Assembly (NCBI GenBank): GCA_020632715.1
Contig: JACKFA010000003.1
Coordinates: 868,001-932,000 of the forward strand
DNA from: Deltaproteobacteria bacterium
Lineage (GTDB): Bacteria; Myxococcota_A; UBA9042; PHBI01
DNA length: 64,000 nt
Direction of reading: 5' to 3'
Shown here piece after piece: positions 1-7,428 of this stretch (positions are counted from its first letter, which is position 1; each line of letters begins with the position of its first letter). The notes beneath the pieces were generated by a model, which saw only the letters and a program-made list of their open reading frames with translations, did no database searches and was not told the origin of the DNA. A program made the position numbers and the translations under genes.

Positions 1-2
1 CC

Positions 3-389
3 TACGTCTACTGCTTCTCCCGGAAGGACGGGAAGGAGATCTGGAAGATGAAGGGGCGGCGCGGCTTCTGGTCGACGCCGGCGATCGTGGGCGACACGCT
101 GACCATCGGGGGCGACGACTCGCGGGTGTACGCGGTCGACAAGATGACCGGGAAGGAGAAGTGGACGACGAAGCTCGGGGCGCAGACGTGGTCGAGCCCG
201 GCCGTGGTCGACGACAAGGTCGTCATCGGCTGCTTCGACGGCAACCTCTACTGCCTCGACCACAAGACGGGGAAGGAGGTGTGGAAGCTGAAGCTCGGCG
301 GGCGCATCCACTCGACCCCGATCATCATGAAGGGCGTCATCTACATCGGCACGGGCGACGGCGAGTTCTACGCGATCGAGCAGGGCTGA
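3..389 (+). CDS. PQQ-binding-like beta-propeller repeat protein (C-terminal part)
   Basis: The reading frame is open from the left edge, so the start lies outside the window. It translates into successive blades with the recurring motif G-K-x-x-W (GKEIWK, GKEKWT, GKEVWK), each followed by a short strand such as STPAIVGD, SSPAVVDD or STPIIMKG. This is the pattern of PQQ-like / outer-membrane assembly-type beta-propellers with tryptophan docking motifs. About three and a half blades are visible and the protein ends in an Ile-Gly-Thr-Gly-Asp-Gly-Glu-Phe-Tyr-Ala blade. No quinone-binding or catalytic residues can be judged from this fragment. It is probably a secreted or periplasmic structural propeller or a kinase-linked sensor domain. 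The function is not known. Confidence 0.85.
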   Translation, partial: YVYCFSRKDGKEIWKMKGRRGFWSTPAIVGDTLTIGGDDSRVYAVDKMTGKEKWTTKLGAQTWSSPAVVDDKVVIGCFDGNLYCLDHKTGKEVWKLKLGGRIHSTPIIMKGVIYIGTGDGEFYAIEQG

Positions 390-419
390 CGCCCTCGGGA
401 CGTCGCGTGAGCTGAGAAC

Positions 420-965
420 GTGACCACGGAGACACGGAGACACGGAGGGGGCACGGAGAGGAGAGGGAGGTGATGGATTTCGCGGTGCCCTTCGGGGCTC
501 TGTGGTCCCGACAGGCTCCGTGGGAGCGGACCACGGAGGCACGGAGGCACGGAGGGCCTTGTGGAAGGAACAACCTCCTGCGCGTGAGTCGGGGCGACGT
601 GCCTCGGGCGAGCTCGGTGGGAGGAAGGTGGGGGTGACCGACCGTCCCGCCTCCGCGCTCCTCCCTCCCCGGACGACACCGAGCCAGGACCCAAGACGTG
701 GTCCGAAGGGCCACTGAACCCTCCGTGCCTCCGTGCCTCCGTGGTTGTCCCTTCGGATCAGCGACTTACGCAGCAGTGCGCCGCCCTCGATGGCCAGTGG
801 GGTTCCTCCTCCCTCCCCTCCGTGCCCCCTCCGTGTCTCCGCGTCTCCGTGGTTACCCCCACGGACCAAGACACGACACAAGCAGCGCTGCGCCACCAGC
901 CGGAGTCCCGCTCCCGTCCCCTCCGTGCGCCCTCCGTGTCTCCGTGTCTCCGTGGTTACCCCCCA
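420..965. repeat. cluster of five CACGGAG-type intergenic repeats
   Basis: This 600-bp gap holds no convincing gene. It carries five copies of a repeat built from a 9-bp unit like CACGGAGRC. Two are in forward orientation (about 420-448 and 528-556: ACCACGGAG followed by ACACGGAG or GCACGGAG units). Three are inverted (about 719-747, 811-857, 917-957: CTCCGTGTCTCCGTGGTTAC style). The opposed copies could pair into long stems. The copies differ by single A/G (T/C) changes inside the unit. Similar CACGGAG arrays are, to my knowledge, scattered between genes in several GC-rich environmental phyla, with unknown function. No transposase is nearby. Confidence 0.85.
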
Positions 966-996
966 CGGACCACGACTCACGCGGCGCCGGACCCGG

Positions 997-2757
997 TCAG
1001 TGGTGCGAGATCGTCCCCGCCTCGAACGACCCGCCTTCCCAGCGGAAGTTGTCGAGGATGACCTGAGAGTCCCACGCGTCGTCGCTCGTGTCGTGGATGT
1101 GGAAGATGAGCTCGAACTGCTCACCCGCCTGGATCGGCCACGACGTCGACAGCCACCCTGTCGAGCTCCCGAACGGGCACTGGTGCCCCGTCCCCGCGAT
1201 GTTCGTCGTCACGTTCGCGCACGGCTCCGAGAACGCCGTGTTGATGGCGATGTAGCACCACGCCTCTCCCTCGAGCAGGAAGTCGTGGTACTGGTTCGGG
1301 TGCGAGCAGTGCGTGTAGTTGATGATCGTCGGCTGGTTCTGCGTCGTCTGCGGCGCCTTCAGCACGATGTAGAACTTGTCGTTGAACTCGCTCCCGATGA
1401 ACTCCTCGTACTCCGCCGAGAGGAAGATGTAGTCGAGCGTGAACCCCGTCGCCCCCGGCGGCGCCCGCATCGTCACCTTCAGCTCCACCGCGTCGTACAT
1501 GTCCTCGCCCGAGCTCGAGTACGGGTCCGGCGGCCCCCCGAACGCCCCGCTCGGGTACGCGTTGTGGTTCGTGTCGTTCCACCGCCCCGAGCCGAGCACC
1601 GCGTACGACCCGCCCTCCCGCGGCGCGAGCCCGTTGATCGTGCTCCCCCAGCGGTTCATCGCCGTCCAGTACCCCGAGATCCCGTCGCCCGTCGGGCTCG
1701 TGATGCTCGACCCCGTCACGTACCCCGGGTAGCAGATCTCCATCGCGCACAGCACCGCGTCCACCGTGCTCCCCGTGCACGCCCCGTCGCACGTCGGCGG
1801 CAGCGGGCTCCCGCCGTTGTCCCCCTGCGCGACCCCGTCGCAGTCGTTGTCGAGCCCGTCGTTCAGGACCTCCTCCTGCTCCGGGCTCACGAGCGCGCTG
1901 TAGTCGTAGCAGTCCCCGCCGCCCTTCGGGCAGATGGCCGGCGTCCCGACGATCGGCAGCGCCGCGTCGCAGAAGCCGTCGCCGTCGTCGTCGCAGCCCT
2001 CGTCCACGAGGAGGTTGCAGTTGTTGTCGAGATCGTCGCACGTCTCCCCGACGAGCGGCGAGACGGCGGCGTTCGCGTCGTTGCAGTCCCCGCCGACGCG
2101 CACCTCGTACCCTGGCAGCGGCGCGCACAGGCAGCGCCTCGTCTCCGGGAGCCCGGCGCCGTCCCCGTCGTTGTCCTGGAAGAAGTCCTCGCAGTCGACC
2201 GCGCCCTCCTCGTCCGTCGCGCCGTCGCAGTCGTTGTCGACCGCGTCGCCGCAGCGCTCCGGCGCGCTCGGCCCCACGTAGGGGTTGTCCGGCTCGCAGT
2301 CGAGGAGGTTCTCGTCGCCGTCGCCGTCGCGGTCGTTGTCGCACGGGTCGCCCCGGTGGTCGCCGTCGCTGTCGCGCTGGTCCGGGTTGAACACCTGCGG
2401 GCAGTTGTCGACGTTGTCGAAGACGCTGTCCTGATCGAGGTCCGTGGGCCCCGAGGGCGTCGTGTCCGTGTCGGGCGACGCGCCGTCGCCGCCGACCGTG
2501 TCCGGGATCTCCACGCACTGCCGGAGCGCGCACGATAGCCCCGCCCCGCACACGCCGCACACCCCGCCGCAGCCGTCGTCGCCGCACTGCGCCGCGCCGC
2601 AGCTCGGCGTGCACGTCGTCCCGCCCGTGTCGGCGCCGCTCTGGTTCGTCACCTCGCCGCCGCCGCACGCTCCCACGAGCAGCGCGACCGCCGCCGCGAC
2701 GGACCAGCCTCCGAACGCCCGGGCGAGCTGCCCGGCGACACCGTCACGCGCCCTCAT
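997..2757 (-). CDS. lipoprotein with MopE/TSP3 Asp-rich repeats and choice-of-anchor L domain
   Basis: The 586-residue exported protein begins with a hydrophobic signal and lipobox LVGAC (Cys near residue 31). It continues with a short Cys-rich segment (CGDDGCGGVCG), then thrombospondin type 3-like and MopE-type repeats rich in D-x-D-x-D-G (for example DSDGDHRGDPCDND and AVDNDCDG). These are expected to bind calcium or other divalent metals. The last 230 residues resemble the choice-of-anchor L domain (GSEFNDKFYIVL; DSQVILDNFRW near the end). The start ATG overlaps the stop of the upstream IgGFc-type lipoprotein (ATGA), so the two are translationally coupled. It is likely a surface-displayed adhesive or structural protein. 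The exact ligand is unknown. Confidence 0.88.
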   Translation of the reverse strand: MRARDGVAGQLARAFGGWSVAAAVALLVGACGGGEVTNQSGADTGGTTCTPSCGAAQCGDDGCGGVCGVCGAGLSCALRQCVEIPDTVGGDGASPDTDTTPSGPTDLDQDSVFDNVDNCPQVFNPDQRDSDGDHRGDPCDNDRDGDGDENLLDCEPDNPYVGPSAPERCGDAVDNDCDGATDEEGAVDCEDFFQDNDGDGAGLPETRRCLCAPLPGYEVRVGGDCNDANAAVSPLVGETCDDLDNNCNLLVDEGCDDDGDGFCDAALPIVGTPAICPKGGGDCYDYSALVSPEQEEVLNDGLDNDCDGVAQGDNGGSPLPPTCDGACTGSTVDAVLCAMEICYPGYVTGSSITSPTGDGISGYWTAMNRWGSTINGLAPREGGSYAVLGSGRWNDTNHNAYPSGAFGGPPDPYSSSGEDMYDAVELKVTMRAPPGATGFTLDYIFLSAEYEEFIGSEFNDKFYIVLKAPQTTQNQPTIINYTHCSHPNQYHDFLLEGEAWCYIAINTAFSEPCANVTTNIAGTGHQCPFGSSTGWLSTSWPIQAGEQFELIFHIHDTSDDAWDSQVILDNFRWEGGSFEAGTISHH

Positions 2758-4670
2758 CGGAACTCCTGGAAGCGCTCGAGCTGTAGCCCCCCCGGGTAGG
2801 CGTAGCTCACGTCGCAGCTGTAGCCGTAGGCCGTGAGGCCGAACGCGTTCGACCCCGTCACGGCGTGCACGCCCGGGCTCACGGGGATCCGCGCGAGCCC
2901 CCAGCCGTCGCTGCCGATCGACACGAACGAGGCGTCGAGGGGCTCGTCGTCGAGCGCGAGCTCGGTCCCGGTACGCGCGACCACGTTCAGGTAGTTCTCC
3001 TGATAGCCCGACGGCGTCAGCACCGCGTACCGCTTGAGGAAGCGCGACGTCGGCACCGGCAGCGTGAACGCCGGATCCCCGAGCCCCGTCGTCGCCCCGA
3101 AGCCGTTGTCGTTGCAGACCTTGTTCGCCCCCGGATAGGCCGAGCCGGACAGGTAGTGCCCGACGAGCACCGGCCCGTCCGCGACGATCTCGAACGACGA
3201 GGTCGACGCGAACTGCACCCACGTCCCGCGCTGCAGCTCGAAGCGCTCGTAGCCCGCGACGGGCGGGTCCGTCTCGACCGTGACCCCGTTCGCGCCGCCC
3301 ATGACCCGCCACACGTCCACCTGCGCCGGGCTCCGCTGCTTGAACGCGTCCGCGACGTAGCGCGTCCCCCACGCCTCGACTGGAAAGAGCTGCGACTCGA
3401 TGTGGTCGCAGGCGCTGATGCCCGCCGGCACGTTCGCGCACTCGTGGCCCGCGATGACGCTGATCGACCGGTTCGCCGTGATGATGGTCCCCGTGAGGTC
3501 GCCCGTGTCGTCGCCCGCGGTCTCGAGGTTCAGCACCTGCCCCTGCGCGAGCTGGAACTTGCGCGTCTGCCCCGCGGAGATGGCCGGGATCCCGAGCCCC
3601 GCCGCCACCTTCGCCGACGGGGTGACCTGCACCTCCGTGCCGCCCGCGTAGGTGGCGATGATGGTCGCGAAGCCCCGGAGCGTCGCGATCTCGTCCTGCC
3701 GGTGCGGCCAGGACATGACGATGTAGTGCCCGCTCACGACCTGCGACGGCAGGAGGAGCGACGCGTCGTTCGAGTAGACCCCCTCCCCGTTCAGCGGGTT
3801 GAACTGGTGGACCGTCACGGGCGACGTGGTCTCCACGCGGAAGGAGCTCAGGGAGAGCCCGGTCCCGTCGATGTCGTAGCCGGTCGGGAGGCGGAAGCTC
3901 TTCACCTGGCCCGGGCTCACGAAGAGGTCGCTCACCCCGAGGACGGCGCTCGTGAGCAGATCGCCCGTGGCCGTGGCGTAGATGTGGACCTCCGTCTGGA
4001 CGCCGTCGGAGGGCACGCTCACCACGAGCCCGACGGGCTGCGTCTCGGCCTCCTCGACGTTGTCGAGGTCGACCGCGAAGTACTCGCAGCCGAGGTAGCT
4101 GCCGTTCTTGATGTTGAGGTCGCAGGGCGAGACGCAGACCCCGTCGGCGCAGGCGCTGCCCGCCGCGCACGTCTCCGCCTGCTGCCACTCGAGCCCGCCG
4201 ACCGCGCACTGCTCGACGATCGAGAAGCCGGCGCAGATCCGCTGCCCGGGGACGCAGATGGGGCCGGCGCAGGCGCCGTTCCGGCAGGACTCCCCGGCGT
4301 TGCAGGTGACCTGCTCGTAGCCCGTGCCGCCGACGTTGCAGCGCTCGTAGCTCGCGTCGTCCGTGCACTCGCCCGACGAGGCCAGCGGCGTGCAGACCTG
4401 TGGGCGGCAGCTGCCGCCCTCGCAGCCCGAGCCGGTGGGGCAGGTCACCCGGTCCCAGCGCGTGCCGTCCTCGCGGCATACCATCCGCGCGACGCCGTCG
4501 CAGGTGGCGGTGCCCGGGGAGCAGACGACCACGGTGACGCCGTCGGCGTCAGCGTTCGCGGTGGTCGAGTCGCTGGCGCCGCTCGTGTCGGCGGCGCCGT
4601 CGTCGCCCGGCGAGCCGCAGGCCGCGAGGCCCAGCGTCAGCACCGCGAGGAGTCGCTTGAGTTCGTGCAT
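2754..4670 (-). CDS. lipoprotein with IgGFc-binding-type N-terminal domain
   Basis: The 638-residue lipoprotein starts with MHELKRLL and lipobox GLAAC. A short Asp/Thr/Ala linker leads into three to four Cys-rich knots of the form C-x5-C-x(n)-C (about residues 45-190, for example CTPLASSGEC and CNAGESCRNGAC). The rest (about 200-638) matches the IgGFc-binding domain fold found in many myxobacterial secreted proteins (VVSVPSDGVQTEVHIYAT, SGHYIVMSWPHR, ISVIAGHECANVP). It is the first gene of a two-gene unit with the choice-of-anchor L protein. No Shine-Dalgarno is visible, but TACTCT sits 6 nt before the ATG, which suggests a leaderless transcript. It probably acts at the outer surface. Binding to immunoglobulin is not implied in a free-living bacterium. 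Confidence 0.87.
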   Translation of the reverse strand: MHELKRLLAVLTLGLAACGSPGDDGAADTSGASDSTTANADADGVTVVVCSPGTATCDGVARMVCREDGTRWDRVTCPTGSGCEGGSCRPQVCTPLASSGECTDDASYERCNVGGTGYEQVTCNAGESCRNGACAGPICVPGQRICAGFSIVEQCAVGGLEWQQAETCAAGSACADGVCVSPCDLNIKNGSYLGCEYFAVDLDNVEEAETQPVGLVVSVPSDGVQTEVHIYATATGDLLTSAVLGVSDLFVSPGQVKSFRLPTGYDIDGTGLSLSSFRVETTSPVTVHQFNPLNGEGVYSNDASLLLPSQVVSGHYIVMSWPHRQDEIATLRGFATIIATYAGGTEVQVTPSAKVAAGLGIPAISAGQTRKFQLAQGQVLNLETAGDDTGDLTGTIITANRSISVIAGHECANVPAGISACDHIESQLFPVEAWGTRYVADAFKQRSPAQVDVWRVMGGANGVTVETDPPVAGYERFELQRGTWVQFASTSSFEIVADGPVLVGHYLSGSAYPGANKVCNDNGFGATTGLGDPAFTLPVPTSRFLKRYAVLTPSGYQENYLNVVARTGTELALDDEPLDASFVSIGSDGWGLARIPVSPGVHAVTGSNAFGLTAYGYSCDVSYAYPGGLQLERFQEFR

Positions 4671-4682
4671 ACCGAGAGAGTA
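4671..4682 (-). promoter_or_regulatory. putative leaderless -10 element
   Basis: On the minus strand the sequence reads TACTCT-CTCGGT-ATG. The hexamer fits TANNNT and ends exactly 6 nt before the start codon of the IgGFc-type lipoprotein, where no ribosome binding site is seen. There is no good -35 hexamer. The same arrangement recurs before other genes here without a Shine-Dalgarno sequence. Confidence 0.45.
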
Positions 4683-4822
4683 CCTCGCGCCGAGGGGCGC
4701 ACAGCGAGCGGGGAGGCTAGCTTTTGTCACCGGCGAGATAAAGAGCGGAGACGATTTGGCGGCCGCTCCGCGTAACGGCCGCGGCGCGATCGCCAGGGCG
4801 CCACCCGGCGCGCGCGTCACGG

Positions 4823-5425
4823 CTACTCGTAGTCGCGCTGGGCGAATGGGGAGTACGGGAGCCCGTGCAGAACATCAAAGTCGAATTCGCCGGCGAACCC
4901 GGTGCCGACGACCTCGCCCGTGCGCTCGTCGACCACGTCGAACGCGAGCGTGCCCGCGAGGCGGTCGCCCTTCTTCGTGCCGAAGCGCGTGAGCGTCACG
5001 TGGCCGTTCGTGGCGACGAGCGCCGGTGTCGTGACGTCGCAGCGGGACAGGAGCGTCAGGCTCCCGCGCACGTGCACCGGGTCGAAGGCGAGCGTCGCCT
5101 CGCCGCTCGCCGCGATGGCGTCCTCCACCTCGCGCGCGCTCGGCACGAGGAACCCGAAGCTGTCGGTGGTGTCGACGCGGTCGTCGCTCGTCGCGAGGCG
5201 CACGAGCACGGCGTCCTTGTGGGCCTCGATCCCCATGAAGACGAGGTCCATCCGGAACGGCGCCCAGGTCTCGTCGCGGTGGATCCCGTGGCAGTTGGCC
5301 ACCGCGAGCGTGTCGCCGGTGATGACGCCGTCGCCCTGGTCGCAACCGGCCGTGGTCGAGCCGAGGGCGAGCGTGAGGGCGATGGCCGCGAGCGAGCGGA
5401 GAGGCGAGGCGTGCATCGACGCCAT
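4823..5425 (-). CDS. small hypothetical lipoprotein
   Basis: The 200-residue protein has a signal peptide and lipobox TTAGC; the mature end starts Cys-Asp-Gln-Gly. I do not recognise the family. The mature part has two further Cys residues (CHGIHR, SRCDVTTP) that could form one disulfide, and looks like an all-beta domain (repeated short strands such as ATLAFDPVHV and HVTLTRFGT). Asp at +2 after the lipid-carrying Cys retains lipoproteins in the inner membrane in E. coli; whether this holds here is unknown. A second Met three codons later (position 5416) is an equally possible start. It is transcribed away from the DUF507 gene. Confidence 0.7.
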   Translation of the reverse strand: MASMHASPLRSLAAIALTLALGSTTAGCDQGDGVITGDTLAVANCHGIHRDETWAPFRMDLVFMGIEAHKDAVLVRLATSDDRVDTTDSFGFLVPSAREVEDAIAASGEATLAFDPVHVRGSLTLLSRCDVTTPALVATNGHVTLTRFGTKKGDRLAGTLAFDVVDERTGEVVGTGFAGEFDFDVLHGLPYSPFAQRDYE

Positions 5426-5530
5426 CGTGCGGGGCCCGGCGCCGCGACGCAAGAGCCCGTGCGCTCCGGTGCTGACAGGGCGGGAGGCGTGTGCTAAGCC
5501 GGCGGCACCCTGGGTTCCGGAGGGATTTCG

Positions 5531-6055
5531 GTGCGCATCTACCGCGAGCGTGTTCCCCAGATCGCGCGCAACATCGTCAAGTCGCTCATCGACGCCGAGC
5601 AGATCGAGGTCACGGAGGAGAACCTCCCCGAGGTCGAGCTCGACGTGGAGAGCGTCGTGAAAGAGTACCGGCGCATGGACCACGAGATCACCGAGAAGGC
5701 TCGGGATCTGGTCCAGCAGCGGAACGTCGACTACTCGCAGACCTTCAAGATCAAGGCGAAGCTCGCGCAGCAGCAGAACTTCGTGCTCGGCGACGAGGCC
5801 GTCGGCTGGATCTGCGACCAGATCGTCGAGATCCTGCTCCAGAGCCGCTACGTCGAGGAGATCTTCGGCGAGGACCACGAGCTGCGCTCGATCATCGCCC
5901 CGATCCTCAAGCGCGAGCTGCTCGTCGACGACGAGCTCGATCGCGAGGTGAAGAAGCGGATCCGGAACCTCGAGGAGGGGACGACCGACTACGAGGTCGA
6001 GTACCGGAAGACGATGGAGCAGCTCCGCTCGCAGAAGAAGGGACCCTCGGCCTGA
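5531..6055 (+). CDS. DUF507 family protein
   Basis: The 174-residue protein starts MRIYRERVPQIARNIV and is acidic, all-helical and without signal or membrane segments. This is typical of DUF507 proteins, which occur in Deltaproteobacteria, Aquificae and relatives, usually as a single or double 90-residue unit. Here there are two units (about 1-85 and 86-174) with similar starts and a conserved pattern of charged helices. The start is GTG with a strong Shine-Dalgarno (GGAGGG at 5519-5524, 6 nt spacing). The function of the family is unknown. A strong GC hairpin lies 33 bp downstream. Confidence 0.9.
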   Translation: MRIYRERVPQIARNIVKSLIDAEQIEVTEENLPEVELDVESVVKEYRRMDHEITEKARDLVQQRNVDYSQTFKIKAKLAQQQNFVLGDEAVGWICDQIVEILLQSRYVEEIFGEDHELRSIIAPILKRELLVDDELDREVKKRIRNLEEGTTDYEVEYRKTMEQLRSQKKGPSA

Positions 6056-6088
6056 CGCGCCGGCGCCCCCTACCCTGACGCCGTCTCT

Positions 6089-6121
6089 CGACGCCCGCGC
6101 CTCCCCGAGCCGCGGGCGTCG
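6089..6121 (+). terminator. GC-rich hairpin after the DUF507 gene
   Basis: A perfect 11-bp inverted repeat (CGACGCCCGCG and CGCGGGCGTCG) is separated by 11 nt and lies 33 bp after the stop codon. No T-run follows, so it is a transcript-end hairpin or RNA stabiliser more than a classical rho-independent terminator. The 212 bp that follow up to the next gene hold nothing else I can identify. Confidence 0.6.
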
Positions 6122-6333
6122 TCACGTCCAGGGCCCGGGCCTCCGCGGCCTCCGAGTCCTCGGTCGCGCGCGCTCCGCGCCGGGCGCGCTCGCCCACGTC
6201 GTCGGTGCCTTTCGCCCGACCTGGGCCGCCGACGAGGCGGGAGAGCCGCTCCTCACCGGCCTCGCCGGCTGGCGCGGTGCATGCAGCCGGTCGCTCGTGA
6301 CGCCGCGCGCTCCGCGCCCGCCCGGAGGTCGCC

Positions 6334-7428
6334 ATGCCGACCGCGCTCCCCTCGCTCGTCTCCGCGCTGACCGCCCTCGCCCTGCTCGCCCCGGCGTCCG
6401 CGCTCGCCATCCCCCCGAAGCCTGCCGCGGTGAGCGCCACCTGGGGGGACGGAGGCCCCGTCTGGGGGCGCGTCGTGGCCCTCCCGCGCGTCGCGCGGCC
6501 CGGCGACCCCGTGCACATCCACGGCCTCGTCGTCGGCGGGCCCGCGGCCGACCCGTGGTGGAGCTGCTCGCAGTACCACGGCTGGACGGTCAACGGGACG
6601 AGCGGCATCGCCGTCGTCGTGCCGCCGACCTGGAGCATGAACGCCAACGCCTCCGACAACTTCGGGAACAAGGTCGCCACGCTCGAGCGCGACGGCGGGG
6701 AGCTCCCGCCCTACGGCTGGGAGGAGCGGGTCTCCGACACGTGCTACTGCGCCGTCACCGACTTCGGCGCCTCCGGCGGCTGCGAGTCGCGCGAGGTGCA
6801 GCCCGAGGTCTTCTTCACCATGGACGCGCAGAACCCGCGCGAGGGGAACGTGCAGTTCGCGAGCCCCGGCGGCGCGACCGGCTGGGCGGCCGTCGAGGCG
6901 CGCTTCACCGGATACGCCGGCGTCGGCTGGTGGTCCGCCGCCGTCGACTACGTCTATGTGCTCGGCGACGACGCCGACCTCGCGGACGATAGCGACGGCG
7001 ATCACATCGCGGACGTCTGGGAGATCGCCCACTCGCCGAACCAGAGCCTCGACGACTTCGGCGGCTTCTCGGTCGCGAAGGGCCGCGTCCACCGCGCGGC
7101 GGCGGCGGGTTGGGTGAGCCCCTACGCACCCCGCGACGAGGGCTGGACCCCGGCGGCCGTCGGCGACTGGGACGGCGACGGCGTGAGCGACCGCGACGAG
7201 TACGAGCGCTGGCGCGCGGGCGGCACCGACGCCGCCGGCCTCCCCTGGGATCCGACGGTCATCAACACCGCCCGAGCGGGCGGCGACGACGGCTGCTGCG
7301 CGTCCGCCGCGGGCCCGCTCCTCCTGTGGCCGCTCGCGCTCGCGCTCGGCGTCGCTGCCGTCGCGGCTCAGAGGCGCAGGCGCCCGGCGGCGATGCCGGC
7401 GAGGATCTCGTCCGTCAGCGGCTCGTAG
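6334..7428 (+). CDS. secreted protein with MYXO-CTERM-like anchor
   Basis: The 364-residue protein has a Sec signal peptide (cleavage near ASALA-IPPKP). The mature domain is of unknown type with paired Cys residues (WWSCSQYHGW, DTCYCAV, GGCESRE). It carries two Asp-rich calcium-type loops (DDSDGDHIADVWE and DWDGDGVSDRDE, about residues 220-290). The tail GGDDGCCAS, a hydrophobic helix and QRRRR follow the MYXO-CTERM sorting pattern, in which the protein is held in the membrane and then processed at the Cys. Unusually, 15 or so residues (PAAMPARISSVSGS) follow the Arg cluster, and these overlap by 61 bp with the end of the convergent acyl-CoA synthetase gene. The start has a good site (GGAGG 5 nt before ATG). 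Confidence 0.82.
   Translation: MPTALPSLVSALTALALLAPASALAIPPKPAAVSATWGDGGPVWGRVVALPRVARPGDPVHIHGLVVGGPAADPWWSCSQYHGWTVNGTSGIAVVVPPTWSMNANASDNFGNKVATLERDGGELPPYGWEERVSDTCYCAVTDFGASGGCESREVQPEVFFTMDAQNPREGNVQFASPGGATGWAAVEARFTGYAGVGWWSAAVDYVYVLGDDADLADDSDGDHIADVWEIAHSPNQSLDDFGGFSVAKGRVHRAAAAGWVSPYAPRDEGWTPAAVGDWDGDGVSDRDEYERWRAGGTDAAGLPWDPTVINTARAGGDDGCCASAAGPLLLWPLALALGVAAVAAQRRRRPAAMPARISSVSGS

Noticed and set aside
420..965. Possible CRISPR array from regularly repeated short units
   Set aside because: The copies are in both orientations, have no uniform repeat-spacer length and no cas gene is nearby.
733..4775. Very long open frames opposite the two surface lipoprotein genes
   Set aside because: They are Arg/Val/Ala-rich, lack domain motifs and are antisense shadows produced by high GC codon use.
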